This document shows, in pieces, positions 7,661 through 15,501 of a stretch of 53,117 nucleotides of DNA (positions within the stretch are counted from its first letter, which is position 1; each line of letters begins with the position of its first letter). This stretch comes from Desulfobacterales bacterium (lineage in GTDB: Bacteria > Desulfobacterota > Desulfobacteria > Desulfobacterales > SURF-7): positions 1-53,117 of the forward strand of contig JABHLN010000012.1 in assembly GCA_018693105.1 (NCBI GenBank), in the 5' to 3' direction. The notes under the pieces are model-generated. The model saw only the letters and a program-made list of their open reading frames with translations. It made no database searches and was not told where the DNA came from. A program made the translations under genes and the position numbers.

Positions 7661-8671
7661 ATGGAAACAGATTTAAATATAAAGGCGATCAATAACACAC
7701 ATCATGAATTACCGGATGTAATACCTTTTAATACAACACTTGCAGATAATCGCATCAACCTCTTAAGAGATAAGACGACAACCCTGCAGGTAAATTTGGG
7801 GTTATTGTGCAACCAGGAATGCAAACATTGTCATCTTGATGCCGGTCCCGGCCGTACGGAGATTATGTCAAAAGAAACAATTGAACATGTTGCATCATAT
7901 GCTAAAAGAAGTGAGTTCAGAACTATCGATATAACCGGGGGCGCACCGGAAATGAACCCCAACATCAATTATTTGATTGATATCCTGGCTCCTCTTACGA
8001 AAAGGTTCATGCTGCGGTCGAATTTATCAGCCCTTGATTATAGTAAAAGTAATTACTTAATAGATCTTCTTAAAAAAAACAATGTAGTTATTGTCGCTTC
8101 ATTCCCTTCTATAAATGAATCTCAAACTAATTCCCAACGGGGGAAGGGCATGTTTAATAAAAGCGTAGAAGTATTAAAGAAATTAAATGCCATCGGATAC
8201 GGTATGGAAGGGACAGGGTTGGAACTGAATCTTGTATCAAATCCTTCCGGAGCTTTTCTACCGTCGTCTCAGGATCAGACTGAAATAAGATTTAAAAAAA
8301 TATTAAAGAAGAAGTGGAATATTTCATTTAATAATTTATACAGCTTTGCAAATGCTCCCATAGGAAGATTTCGATACTGGCTTGAGGATTCAGGAAACTA
8401 TTCACAGTATCTGGAGAAACTTGTTTCCGGTTTTAATTCTTGTTCTATTGATGGCCTTATGTGCCGAACACTTGTCTCAGTGTCATGGGAAGGATATGTT
8501 TATGACTGTGACTTTAATATTGCCTGTGATCTTCCTCTTGGCGGGGAGAGAATTCACATATCCGATATGCCCGGTGCTCCTGAAGAAGGCAGTATTATCG
8601 CCGTAGCAAATCATTGTTACGCATGCACATCCGGTATGGGCTTTACATGAGGGGGGGAAATCTCCACCTGA
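7661..8671 (+). CDS. arsS: Arsenosugar biosynthesis radical SAM selenoprotein ArsS (UGA 8648-8650 read as Sec)
   Basis: Radical SAM enzyme of arsenosugar formation, thought to join the adenosyl-derived sugar to methylated arsenic. The cluster motif is LLCNQECKHCHLDAGPG (CxxxCxxC) near residue 50, followed by DITGGAPEMNP. The C-terminal half has the auxiliary cysteines CSIDGLMC, DCDFN and HCYACTSG. The first stop, TGA at 8648-8650, follows SGMGFT; reading through gives U-GGEIST and a second TGA at 8669-8671. Cysteine-type ArsS proteins end in a similar SS-C-GG form, so Sec330 replaces that cysteine. A SECIS-like hairpin lies 14 bases on. ATG 7661 is chosen over the upstream TTG because TTGGAG lies before it. 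Product 336 residues. Confidence 0.85.
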
Positions 8672-8680
8672 GATCAGGTG
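8665..8680 (+). promoter_or_regulatory. SECIS-like hairpin of arsS
   Basis: CACCTG-AGAT-CAGGTG forms a perfect 6-bp stem with a four-base loop holding G at its second position. The loop starts 20 bases after the UGA at 8648-8650. This fits the bacterial SECIS rule of a loop about 16-37 nt downstream with a G among its first two bases. It overlaps the true stop codon. Confidence 0.65.
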
Positions 8681-8718
8681 CAAAATAATTAATTCCTGAA
8701 AAACACAACTAATATTAT

Positions 8719-10026
8719 ATGTCTTATAATAGCCTACAAGAGAAGTTGATTGTTTTCACCCGTTACCCTGTACCGGGTAAAACAAAAACACGTCTTATTC
8801 CTGATTTAGGATCCGCCGGAGCAGCCGAACTGCAGCGAATTCTTACTGAAAAAATATTTCATACTGCAAAATCTTCATCTATTTTCGGAAGTTTTAAAAT
8901 TGAAATCGGTTTTGAAGGCGGTGATATAAAAAGGATGCAAAAGTGGCTTGGAACAGATTCAGACTATTACGCTCAGGAATCTGGTGATATAGGTGAACGT
9001 ATGAATGCCGCTTTTCTTCGTTCATTTGATAGTGGCTCCCGCAGAGTTGTTTTGATCGGGTCGGATATACCTGGAATAGATGAAAAACAAATATACCAAG
9101 CATTTAAAGAACTTGAAACCAGCGATATAGTTCTCGGACCCAGTGGCGATGGAGGATTCTGGCTCATAGGGTTAAAAGAAACTTTGAATATATTCTCAAA
9201 TATTGACTGGAGCTCTGAAAAGGTACTTGATCAGACGATAATGGCCGCCCAAAAGCTTGGAAAAGAAATTTCCTTTCTTGATACTCTTTTTGACATCGAT
9301 ACAATTGATGATTTGAAAATATGCAAAATTAATAAGGAGTCTGTTAAACCATATCTGTCAGTGATTATTCCCACGCTGAACGAGGCGGACAATATAGAGG
9401 TGACAATAAGAAGCGTAATTAATGAAGATACTGAGATTATAGTAGTAGATGGAGGAAGTACAGACAATACTGTAGGCCTTGCCCGAAAAAGCGGTGCCAG
9501 AGTTATTACATCCAAAAAGGGGCGTGCAGTACAACAAAACAAAGGTGTGCCTTTTGCAAAAGGTAAAGTCCTTCTTTTTCTTCATGCAGATACAATTCTG
9601 CCCGGGGGATATATAAAACATATTTTTGAAACCTTTATGAACCCGGATAATACTGCAGGTGCTTTCAGGTTTAAAACAGATGATAAGCAGGCATTTATGC
9701 GTTTTATTGAATATATTGCAAATATTCGTTCAATATATTTGCAGCTTCCATATGGAGATCAGGGGCTTTTCATAAAAAGAGAAATTTTTGACAAAATAGG
9801 GGGTTTCCCTGAAATTCCTGTTGCTGAAGACCTTTTTCTGGTGCGATTACTTACAGGTTACGGTAAAATTAAAACACTTAAAGTCCCTGCAATTACTTCT
9901 TCAAGACGGTGGCGGGAATACGGAATTATACGAACGTCTCTTATAAATATGATTATCATGACAGGATGTTTTCTAAATTTCAGGCCGTCCTTACTTGCAA
10001 GGTTGTATAGGCTGATAAGTATCTGA
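8719..10026 (+). CDS. Fusion of two arsenosugar-cluster glycosyltransferases (TIGR04282-type + TIGR04283-type)
   Basis: A 435-residue cytoplasmic protein made of two GT-A fold units. Residues 1-205 match the CofC/DUF2064-like TIGR04282 family (IVFTRYPVPGKTKTRL, LIGSDIPGI, LGPSGDGGFWLIGL). Residues 212-435 match the TIGR04283 GT2 family (LSVIIPTLNEADNIE, VVDGGSTDNT, KGRAVQQNKG, FLHADT, PYGDQGLFIKR, VAEDLFLVRLL). Both are known companions of arsS, usually as separate genes; here they are one polypeptide. They probably transfer or activate sugars on the arsenosugar or its lipid form, though the exact substrate is unknown. No clear ribosome site is seen 47 bp after the real arsS end, so translational coupling is uncertain. 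Confidence 0.88.
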   Translation: MSYNSLQEKLIVFTRYPVPGKTKTRLIPDLGSAGAAELQRILTEKIFHTAKSSSIFGSFKIEIGFEGGDIKRMQKWLGTDSDYYAQESGDIGERMNAAFLRSFDSGSRRVVLIGSDIPGIDEKQIYQAFKELETSDIVLGPSGDGGFWLIGLKETLNIFSNIDWSSEKVLDQTIMAAQKLGKEISFLDTLFDIDTIDDLKICKINKESVKPYLSVIIPTLNEADNIEVTIRSVINEDTEIIVVDGGSTDNTVGLARKSGARVITSKKGRAVQQNKGVPFAKGKVLLFLHADTILPGGYIKHIFETFMNPDNTAGAFRFKTDDKQAFMRFIEYIANIRSIYLQLPYGDQGLFIKREIFDKIGGFPEIPVAEDLFLVRLLTGYGKIKTLKVPAITSSRRWREYGIIRTSLINMIIMTGCFLNFRPSLLARLYRLISI

Positions 10027-10033
10027 AAACAAA

Positions 10034-10176
10034 TTAGAAGCTATTTCAAAATAAATATGAGCGCTCCTGGCCGAGTTACAAAGCAGCTCAAAATGCTCAC
10101 ATACTACTTGTATGCTCTGCTTTCTCGCCCCTTTGTGCCTTGCCAGAAACTCTATATTTTTTGAAATAGTTTCTAA
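10034..10176 (+). repeat. Family B MITE-like repeat, full copy 1
   Basis: About 143 bp with inverted ends TTAGAAGCTATTTCAAAA and TTTTTTGAAATAGTTTCTAA and a palindromic centre near ACATACTACTTGTATG. Almost the same sequence is found at 11025-11169 in the same orientation, and a shortened relative at 33259-33346. It begins eight bases after the stop of the glycosyltransferase fusion and has no coding capacity. Confidence 0.85.
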
Positions 10177-10215
10177 TAATACAAGTTTTTGGTCATAATT
10201 TTTACGAGGAAAATG

Positions 10216-11028
10216 ATGAAAAAAATATTTTTTCTTTCAGTTTTATTTATTGTTTTAGGCGGGTTGAATTTTAATCTGTGGGCATTTGATCATAATCACA
10301 GCGAATGGGACCATCTTCTTAAAAAACATGTGGTTTTAATTGAAGGAGGAAATGCTTCCCAGGTAAATTACTCAGGATTCAAAAATGATCACCAAAAATT
10401 AAAAAAATATCTTGAATCTTTATCTTCAGTAAAAGAAGCAGAATTTTCGTCATGGCCTAAAGATAAACGTCTCGCATTTTTAATAAATGCTTATAACGCA
10501 TTTACAATAGATCTCATTCTTACAAAATATCCTCAAATTGATTCAATTAAAGATATTGGCGGTTTTTTTTCAAGTCCATGGAAGAAAAAGTTTATATATC
10601 TTTTAGGTAAAAAAATTCATCTTGATGAAATTGAACATGGTATTATCAGAAAAAAGGGGGTTTATGATGAACCTCTCATACATATTGCTCTCGTATGTGC
10701 TGCAATAGGATGTCCTGCATTGAAAGAAGAAGCATATATTCATGAAAAACTTGACGGACAACTTCAAGAAGCTCTTGTACGTTTTTTGTCGGATAGAAAA
10801 CGAAATCGTTTCAATAGATTAAAGAACAGGCTTGAAGTTTCAAGTATATTTAAGTGGTATAAGGCAGATTTTGAGACAGGTGCAAGAGGATATACTTCTA
10901 TAAAGACATTTTTTTCAAAAAATGCAGATATTTTAGCTGACACAGCTGAAGACAAAAACAAAATTCAAAGCATGAATTTTGATATTAACTATCTTGAATA
11001 TGACTGGGTGTTAAATGATAGTAATTAG
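10216..11028 (+). CDS. DUF547 domain protein, exported
   Basis: The product is about 270 residues with a signal peptide at 1-24 (MKKIFFLSVLFIVLGG... to FA). The rest is a DUF547 domain: FLINAYNAFTIDLIL, SPWKKKFIYLLGKKIHLDEIEHGIIR, and LVCAAIGCPALKEEAY, with conserved H, C and N residues that suggest a papain-like or transglutaminase-like fold; the activity is unknown. ATG 10216 is preferred because GAGGA lies five bases upstream; ATG 10213 is also possible. DUF547 genes often occur beside arsenosugar genes. Two family B repeats bracket the gene, and the downstream copy provides its TAG stop. Confidence 0.82.
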   Translation: MKKIFFLSVLFIVLGGLNFNLWAFDHNHSEWDHLLKKHVVLIEGGNASQVNYSGFKNDHQKLKKYLESLSSVKEAEFSSWPKDKRLAFLINAYNAFTIDLILTKYPQIDSIKDIGGFFSSPWKKKFIYLLGKKIHLDEIEHGIIRKKGVYDEPLIHIALVCAAIGCPALKEEAYIHEKLDGQLQEALVRFLSDRKRNRFNRLKNRLEVSSIFKWYKADFETGARGYTSIKTFFSKNADILADTAEDKNKIQSMNFDINYLEYDWVLNDSN

Positions 11029-11169
11029 AAGCTATTTCAAAATAAATCTAAGTGCCCCTAGCGGCGTTACAAAGCGGCTCAAAATGCTCACATACTACTT
11101 GTATGCTCTGCTTTTTCGCCCCTTTGTGCCTTGCCAGGAACCCTAATCTTTTTTTGAGATAGCTTCTAT
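11025..11169 (+). repeat. Family B MITE-like repeat, full copy 2
   Basis: Second family B copy in the same orientation as the one at 10034, about 145 bp with ends TTAGAAGCTATTTCAAAA and TTTTTTGAGATAGCTTCTA. The first bases of the repeat supply the TAG stop codon of the DUF547 gene, so the insertion set or trimmed the C-terminus of that protein. Confidence 0.85.
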
Positions 11170-11207
11170 TAATCAAGCGTGATTTTTATGGCATGTGAAG
11201 ATCTCTT

Positions 11208-12689
11208 ATGAGTATACTTTTATCAAATACAATAATTTCTGTTTATTTCCTGATGGCGGGTATGCTGGCCCTTTACGGGTTAAACTGCTACGTTATGATT
11301 TATCTTTTCCATAGAGGCCGTGTTAATGCTGAGAAAAAAACAAGGTCTGTGGAAAAACTAATCGGTAATCCTTTTATAAACAGGAATCTTCCTTTCGTAA
11401 CCACTCAGATCCCTATTTACAATGAATATAATGTAGCAGAGCGTGTTATAAGGGCTGCTTGTAAGATTAAATATCCCAAAGGGTATCATGAGATACAGAT
11501 TCTTGACGACTCAACAGATGAAACTTCCGCGTTGATAGATGAAGTGGTTTCCCGACTGAAAAAAGAAGGAAATGATATTACAATAATTCGGAGATCTGAA
11601 AGAACCGGGTATAAGGCCGGTGCTCTTGCCAATGGATTAAATTATGCAAAAGGAGAACTAACTGCAATTTTTGATGCTGATTTTGTTCCCACTGAAGATT
11701 ATCTTCAGAGGATTGTTCCTTTTTTTATGGCTGATGATCGAACAGGGTTGGTTCAAGCACGCTGGGGACATTTGAACCGCAGGAAATCTCTTATCACAAG
11801 AGCCCAGTCAATAGGCATTGACGGCCATTTTGCTGTTGAGCAGGCTGCAAGAAACTGGAATGATCTTTTTATGAATTTTAACGGAACTGCAGGAGTGTGG
11901 CGGAAACAGGCTATAATCGACGGAGGCGGATGGCAATGGGATACTCTAACGGAAGATATGGACCTTTCTTATAGAGCCCAGTTTGTAGGCTGGCACGCCA
12001 TCTTTCTTCCTGATCTTGTGGTACAGGCAGAAATCCCTGAAGATGTTAACGCTTTTAAAAGCCAGCAATTTAGATGGGCTAAAGGCTCTATACAGACAGC
12101 AAAAAAACTGCTTCCTCATATATTCCGTTCAAAAATCCCTCTTTTTAAAAAGATTGAGGCGGTGTTTCATCTAACACATTATTTTGTCCATCCAATGATG
12201 TTTACGCTTGCATTGCTTGCCCTACCCACATTGTTATTTTTCAAAACAAGTTTCGGGCCGCATGTTTTTACTATTATTGGAATCACTCTTTGTATAACTA
12301 TGTTTGCTCCAAGTGCCTTGTATATTACGAGTCAGAAAGTTTCGTATTCTGACTGGGTTAGAAGAATTATATTTCTACCATTTCTTGTTGTTGTTGGTGT
12401 AGGAATTGCTGTTTCAAATACAAGGGCAGTTTTTGAAGCATTAATAGGAACGGAGAGTGAATTTATTCGCACTCCAAAGAAAGGCGACAGTGAAATTAAA
12501 ACTTACAAAATAAAGCTCCCATGGTCAGGAGTAGTTGAGGTCCTTCTCGGGTTATATTGCTGTCTTTCTTTCGGCTATTATTTAGTTGCAGGAAAGTATC
12601 TTGTAGGGCCTTTTCTTGCAATATATGCTTCAGGTTTCCTGTTCATCGGCCTGCTTACTTTATTCCATGCGTCAGGGTCAACCAGATGA
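11208..12689 (+). CDS. Membrane glycosyltransferase family 2 (cellulose-synthase-like)
   Basis: A 493-residue inner-membrane processive-type GT2. One or two hydrophobic segments open the protein (residues 5-35). The catalytic domain follows with IPIYNEYNVAERVI, ILDDSTDETS, FDADF (DxD near residue 156), TEDMDLSYRA (TED near residue 246) and QQFRWAKGS (QxxRW near residue 284). Four or five membrane segments close it (about 320-490). The motif set matches BcsA/ceramide-glucosyltransferase-like enzymes. It lies in the arsenosugar cluster, and its stop overlaps the next start (ATGA), so the two are translationally coupled. A role in building a glycolipid head group is inference. Confidence 0.85.
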   Translation: MSILLSNTIISVYFLMAGMLALYGLNCYVMIYLFHRGRVNAEKKTRSVEKLIGNPFINRNLPFVTTQIPIYNEYNVAERVIRAACKIKYPKGYHEIQILDDSTDETSALIDEVVSRLKKEGNDITIIRRSERTGYKAGALANGLNYAKGELTAIFDADFVPTEDYLQRIVPFFMADDRTGLVQARWGHLNRRKSLITRAQSIGIDGHFAVEQAARNWNDLFMNFNGTAGVWRKQAIIDGGGWQWDTLTEDMDLSYRAQFVGWHAIFLPDLVVQAEIPEDVNAFKSQQFRWAKGSIQTAKKLLPHIFRSKIPLFKKIEAVFHLTHYFVHPMMFTLALLALPTLLFFKTSFGPHVFTIIGITLCITMFAPSALYITSQKVSYSDWVRRIIFLPFLVVVGVGIAVSNTRAVFEALIGTESEFIRTPKKGDSEIKTYKIKLPWSGVVEVLLGLYCCLSFGYYLVAGKYLVGPFLAIYASGFLFIGLLTLFHASGSTR

Positions 12690-14797
12690 AACCTGAAGAA
12701 TGCATGAAGATAGATGAAATACAGCATCACAATTATATTGCTTTTGGTGCTGTTTCCTTTCTGATGCTCTGTCTGTGCATCCTCGGAGGCTTCTTCGGTG
12801 ATATTGGTAAGCCGATACTGACAATCTCATTAAATATTTTAAGACTTGAAAAAATTGAAGTTTTTGGTGGATTGTTTATTATCCTTTATTCTGTGACATG
12901 GTGCGTTTCCATTGCCCTTTTCATGCTTTTCCCCCGCAGGGTATTGACGGGACGCGGGGTAGTTCTGATATTTTTTCTTGCATTAATTTTTCGAATTGCC
13001 CTTATACCTCATACACCTTCAGATGATATAAACCGTTATCTATGGGAAGGGAGGATGATAAACGAAGGAGTTAATCCATACCTGTTTTCGCCAGATAGTG
13101 ATGGTGTCGCTGAATATGCCAATGATGACCCTTTCCATGAAAAGATCAACCATCCGAATGTTCCCGCAGCTTATCCTCCATTTATACTTTTACTTTTTTC
13201 AATGTCAAATAAGATTAGTTATTCTTCATTAATGATAAAAGCAGTAATAATTTTATTTGATGTAGGAACCATCTGGTTTCTTATTCAATTACTGATATAC
13301 TTCAAAATGAACATAAGATGGGTTGTTTTATATGCATTCAATCCTTTAATTCTCTATGGGTTTGCAGGGCATGGACATATAGATGCAATACAGGTTTTTT
13401 TTCTTACAGGATCCTTGTTCTTTTATTACAAGCGTTTATGGGGGATAATGTTTCTCTTTGCAGGACTCGCTGTTCAAAGCAAGTATATTGCTGTTGTAAC
13501 CATACCTTTTTTGATAAACCGTGATAACATTAAATATTTATGGGTTGCAGCGGCAGCGGTTATCGTTCCTTATGTTCCGCTTGTCTATTTTGAATGGAGT
13601 AATCCCTTTTATGGGATAATAGAGTTTGGAAGTAAATTTGCCTTCAATGGTTCAATACATGGTATTTTGAGGGCAGGTTTTGGGGGTATAAAGACTGCAA
13701 CTACAATTTGCTCAGCATTGCTTGCATTTTCCTTAATCTTTGGCTTAATATTTTTTCATCCGGAGTTGAGTAGAAAGTATGATAAGAATCCTGTAACAGG
13801 GATGTTTTTTTCTATTGGCGCTGTTATAGTTTTTATGCCTACTGTTCATTTTTGGTATGTCAGCTGGGTCATTCCGTTTCTTGTGTTGCGGCCTTCTATT
13901 TCATGGCTGTTATTGACACTTACAATAAGCGGATATTTCACCGCAAACGGAATTGCATACCACACAGGTAGATGGGTAATTCCTTTATATATTCAAATTA
14001 TAGAGTGGCTGCCCTTCTACGTTTTTTTTGCTTCAGATATTTACCGTTTTTATAAGCGTGTTAAAATGTATGTTTATGATAATCCACCTGAAAGTATCTC
14101 TGTTGTTATTCCTACTAAAAATGAATCAGAAAATATCACTGAATGCATTAACAATATATTAACTGACAGATCTGTCATAGAGATAATAGTTGTTGATAGT
14201 GGTTCGCAGGATTTGACCACTTCACTTGCAGAAGAAGCCGGAGCAATGGTTGTCAATCATAATGTATCACCGGAAAATGGAGGAGGCAGGGGTGGGCAAA
14301 TTTATGCAGGGATAAGTGCTGCCCGTGGTGATGTGGTTGTAATAGTTCATGCTGATGCTAAAATAACTTCACCTGATTTTGAAAACGTGATCCATGTGCT
14401 TGCCAAAAACCCTGATATTATAGGAGGTGCAATAGGTGGTATTTTCAATGATTACAGGAAAAAATTTCGTATTCTTGAATTTCTTAATGATTTTAAAACT
14501 GCATTCATGGGATTAAGTTTCGGAGACCAGGTACAGTTTTTCCGAAGAAAACCAATAGTAGAGAAAAAACAATTCCCTGATGTTCCATTGATGGAGGATG
14601 TGGAATTCAGCCTGAGGCTCAATAAACTTGGACGTCAGGTATATCTTTTCGGCAATGTATTGTTGTCAGCCAGAAGATGGAATGCAAAAGGATTTATACA
14701 CTCATTAACGGTCATTAAACTTGTTGCAACTTATATGATACAACGTATTTTTTTCAAACCGGATACTCTTGCTATGTACAGGAAGTATTATAAATAA
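12686..14797 (+). CDS. Membrane mannosyltransferase-like / TIGR04283-type GT2 fusion
   Basis: A 703-residue fusion. Residues about 1-460 hold roughly ten to twelve membrane segments of a GT-C type polyprenol-phosphate-dependent glycosyltransferase: an early acidic HTPSDDINRYLWEGR loop, NPYLF, HPNVPAAYPP, and FNPLILYGFAGHGHIDA. Residues about 470-700 are a GT2 domain (ISVVIPTKNESENI, VVDSGSQDLT, VVIVHADAKI, SFGDQVQFFRR, LMEDVEFSLRL) close to the TIGR04283 arsenosugar family, so the cluster has two such domains. ATG 12686 overlaps the previous stop as ATGA, which fixes the start. Substrates are unknown. It is the last gene of the arsenic cluster. Confidence 0.82.
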   Translation: MKPEECMKIDEIQHHNYIAFGAVSFLMLCLCILGGFFGDIGKPILTISLNILRLEKIEVFGGLFIILYSVTWCVSIALFMLFPRRVLTGRGVVLIFFLALIFRIALIPHTPSDDINRYLWEGRMINEGVNPYLFSPDSDGVAEYANDDPFHEKINHPNVPAAYPPFILLLFSMSNKISYSSLMIKAVIILFDVGTIWFLIQLLIYFKMNIRWVVLYAFNPLILYGFAGHGHIDAIQVFFLTGSLFFYYKRLWGIMFLFAGLAVQSKYIAVVTIPFLINRDNIKYLWVAAAAVIVPYVPLVYFEWSNPFYGIIEFGSKFAFNGSIHGILRAGFGGIKTATTICSALLAFSLIFGLIFFHPELSRKYDKNPVTGMFFSIGAVIVFMPTVHFWYVSWVIPFLVLRPSISWLLLTLTISGYFTANGIAYHTGRWVIPLYIQIIEWLPFYVFFASDIYRFYKRVKMYVYDNPPESISVVIPTKNESENITECINNILTDRSVIEIIVVDSGSQDLTTSLAEEAGAMVVNHNVSPENGGGRGGQIYAGISAARGDVVVIVHADAKITSPDFENVIHVLAKNPDIIGGAIGGIFNDYRKKFRILEFLNDFKTAFMGLSFGDQVQFFRRKPIVEKKQFPDVPLMEDVEFSLRLNKLGRQVYLFGNVLLSARRWNAKGFIHSLTVIKLVATYMIQRIFFKPDTLAMYRKYYK

Positions 14798-14799
14798 CT

Positions 14800-14880
14800 A
14801 TGGCGTCGTAGAAATTCTCCACCAACCACTATACCTTGTATATGATCCCGCCACAGCGGGACTACTTAGCCATCGTTAAT
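14800..14880. repeat. Short relative of family A repeat
   Basis: About 80 bp with one end TATGGCGTCGTAGAAA and the other ACTTAGCCATCGTTA. Both match parts of family A termini, but the centre is different: a perfect CCCGC-CACA-GCGGG hairpin at 14847-14860. It lies just after the end of the glycosyltransferase fusion and could also end its transcript. Confidence 0.55.
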
Positions 14881-14930
14881 ATGTCCTATCCTATAATTGA
14901 ATTGACAGAATCTAAAAATCACTCACGATA

Positions 14931-15237
14931 TCATTTGACAGTCAGTGGTTTCTTGATAACTAAAAACACAACCTCAAAATTTTCACACAGCTTAAAGATA
15001 TCATGCAGATATTTGTATTGCATCTGCTGCCTTTTCAACTTGCCAGTCTTCTCGTTTTTGATAATTTTTATGAAATAGCTGGATTTCATCAATAGATAGC
15101 TCATCTCAGTTGTTTTTACTGGAGGTTGCAAGGCATTTTGTAATCCAGTCTAAAAAATATGGTAGTTTCTTTTGTGGTAAAAATCTTTTTGATATCAGAT
15201 AGTTTTCAAAGTTTTTGAAAATAATTTTTATCTGTCA
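14931..15237 (-). pseudogene. Integron-type tyrosine recombinase N-terminal remnant
   Basis: Minus-strand frames encode QIKIIFKNFENYLISKRF, then LPQKKLPYFLDWITKCL, a TGA, and in the same frame DELSIDEIQLFHKN, then YQKREDWQVEKAADAIQIS, followed by a frame change to LHDIFKLCENF. The order matches the N-terminal SAM-like DNA-binding domain of integron integrases (YL..K..P.KKLPYY..W, then WQV.QA..AI). The catalytic R-H-R-Y part is missing, so it is a broken gene. The orientation, away from the accessory block to its right, fits an old integron platform. Bases 15238-15501 hold no gene. Confidence 0.55.
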
Positions 15238-15501
15238 AAAGTCGCTTAACTGGTTGTCTATTTTTACTTGGCCAGATCAACGTTAGCCGCTTTGCACTTT
15301 GATCTACCGTTGACCATTTTCAAGCATAATAAATGCATCTCTATTAAAATCTTTCATAAAAAAATAGAATTTTAGAATTTTTGCAAATATCTTATCCCAA
15401 AACAATTATGATTCTGATGATAAAAACATTGCATTGTACAGCCAATTAAAAGTAAAATAGTCATATTATCGAACCGTTATTAGAAAAATTGGAAAAATAA
15501 T

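Noticed and set aside
12557..12685. Upstream extension of the GT-C/GT2 fusion
   Set aside because: It overlaps 130 bp of the previous glycosyltransferase in another frame; the ATGA overlap at 12686 is a natural coupled start.
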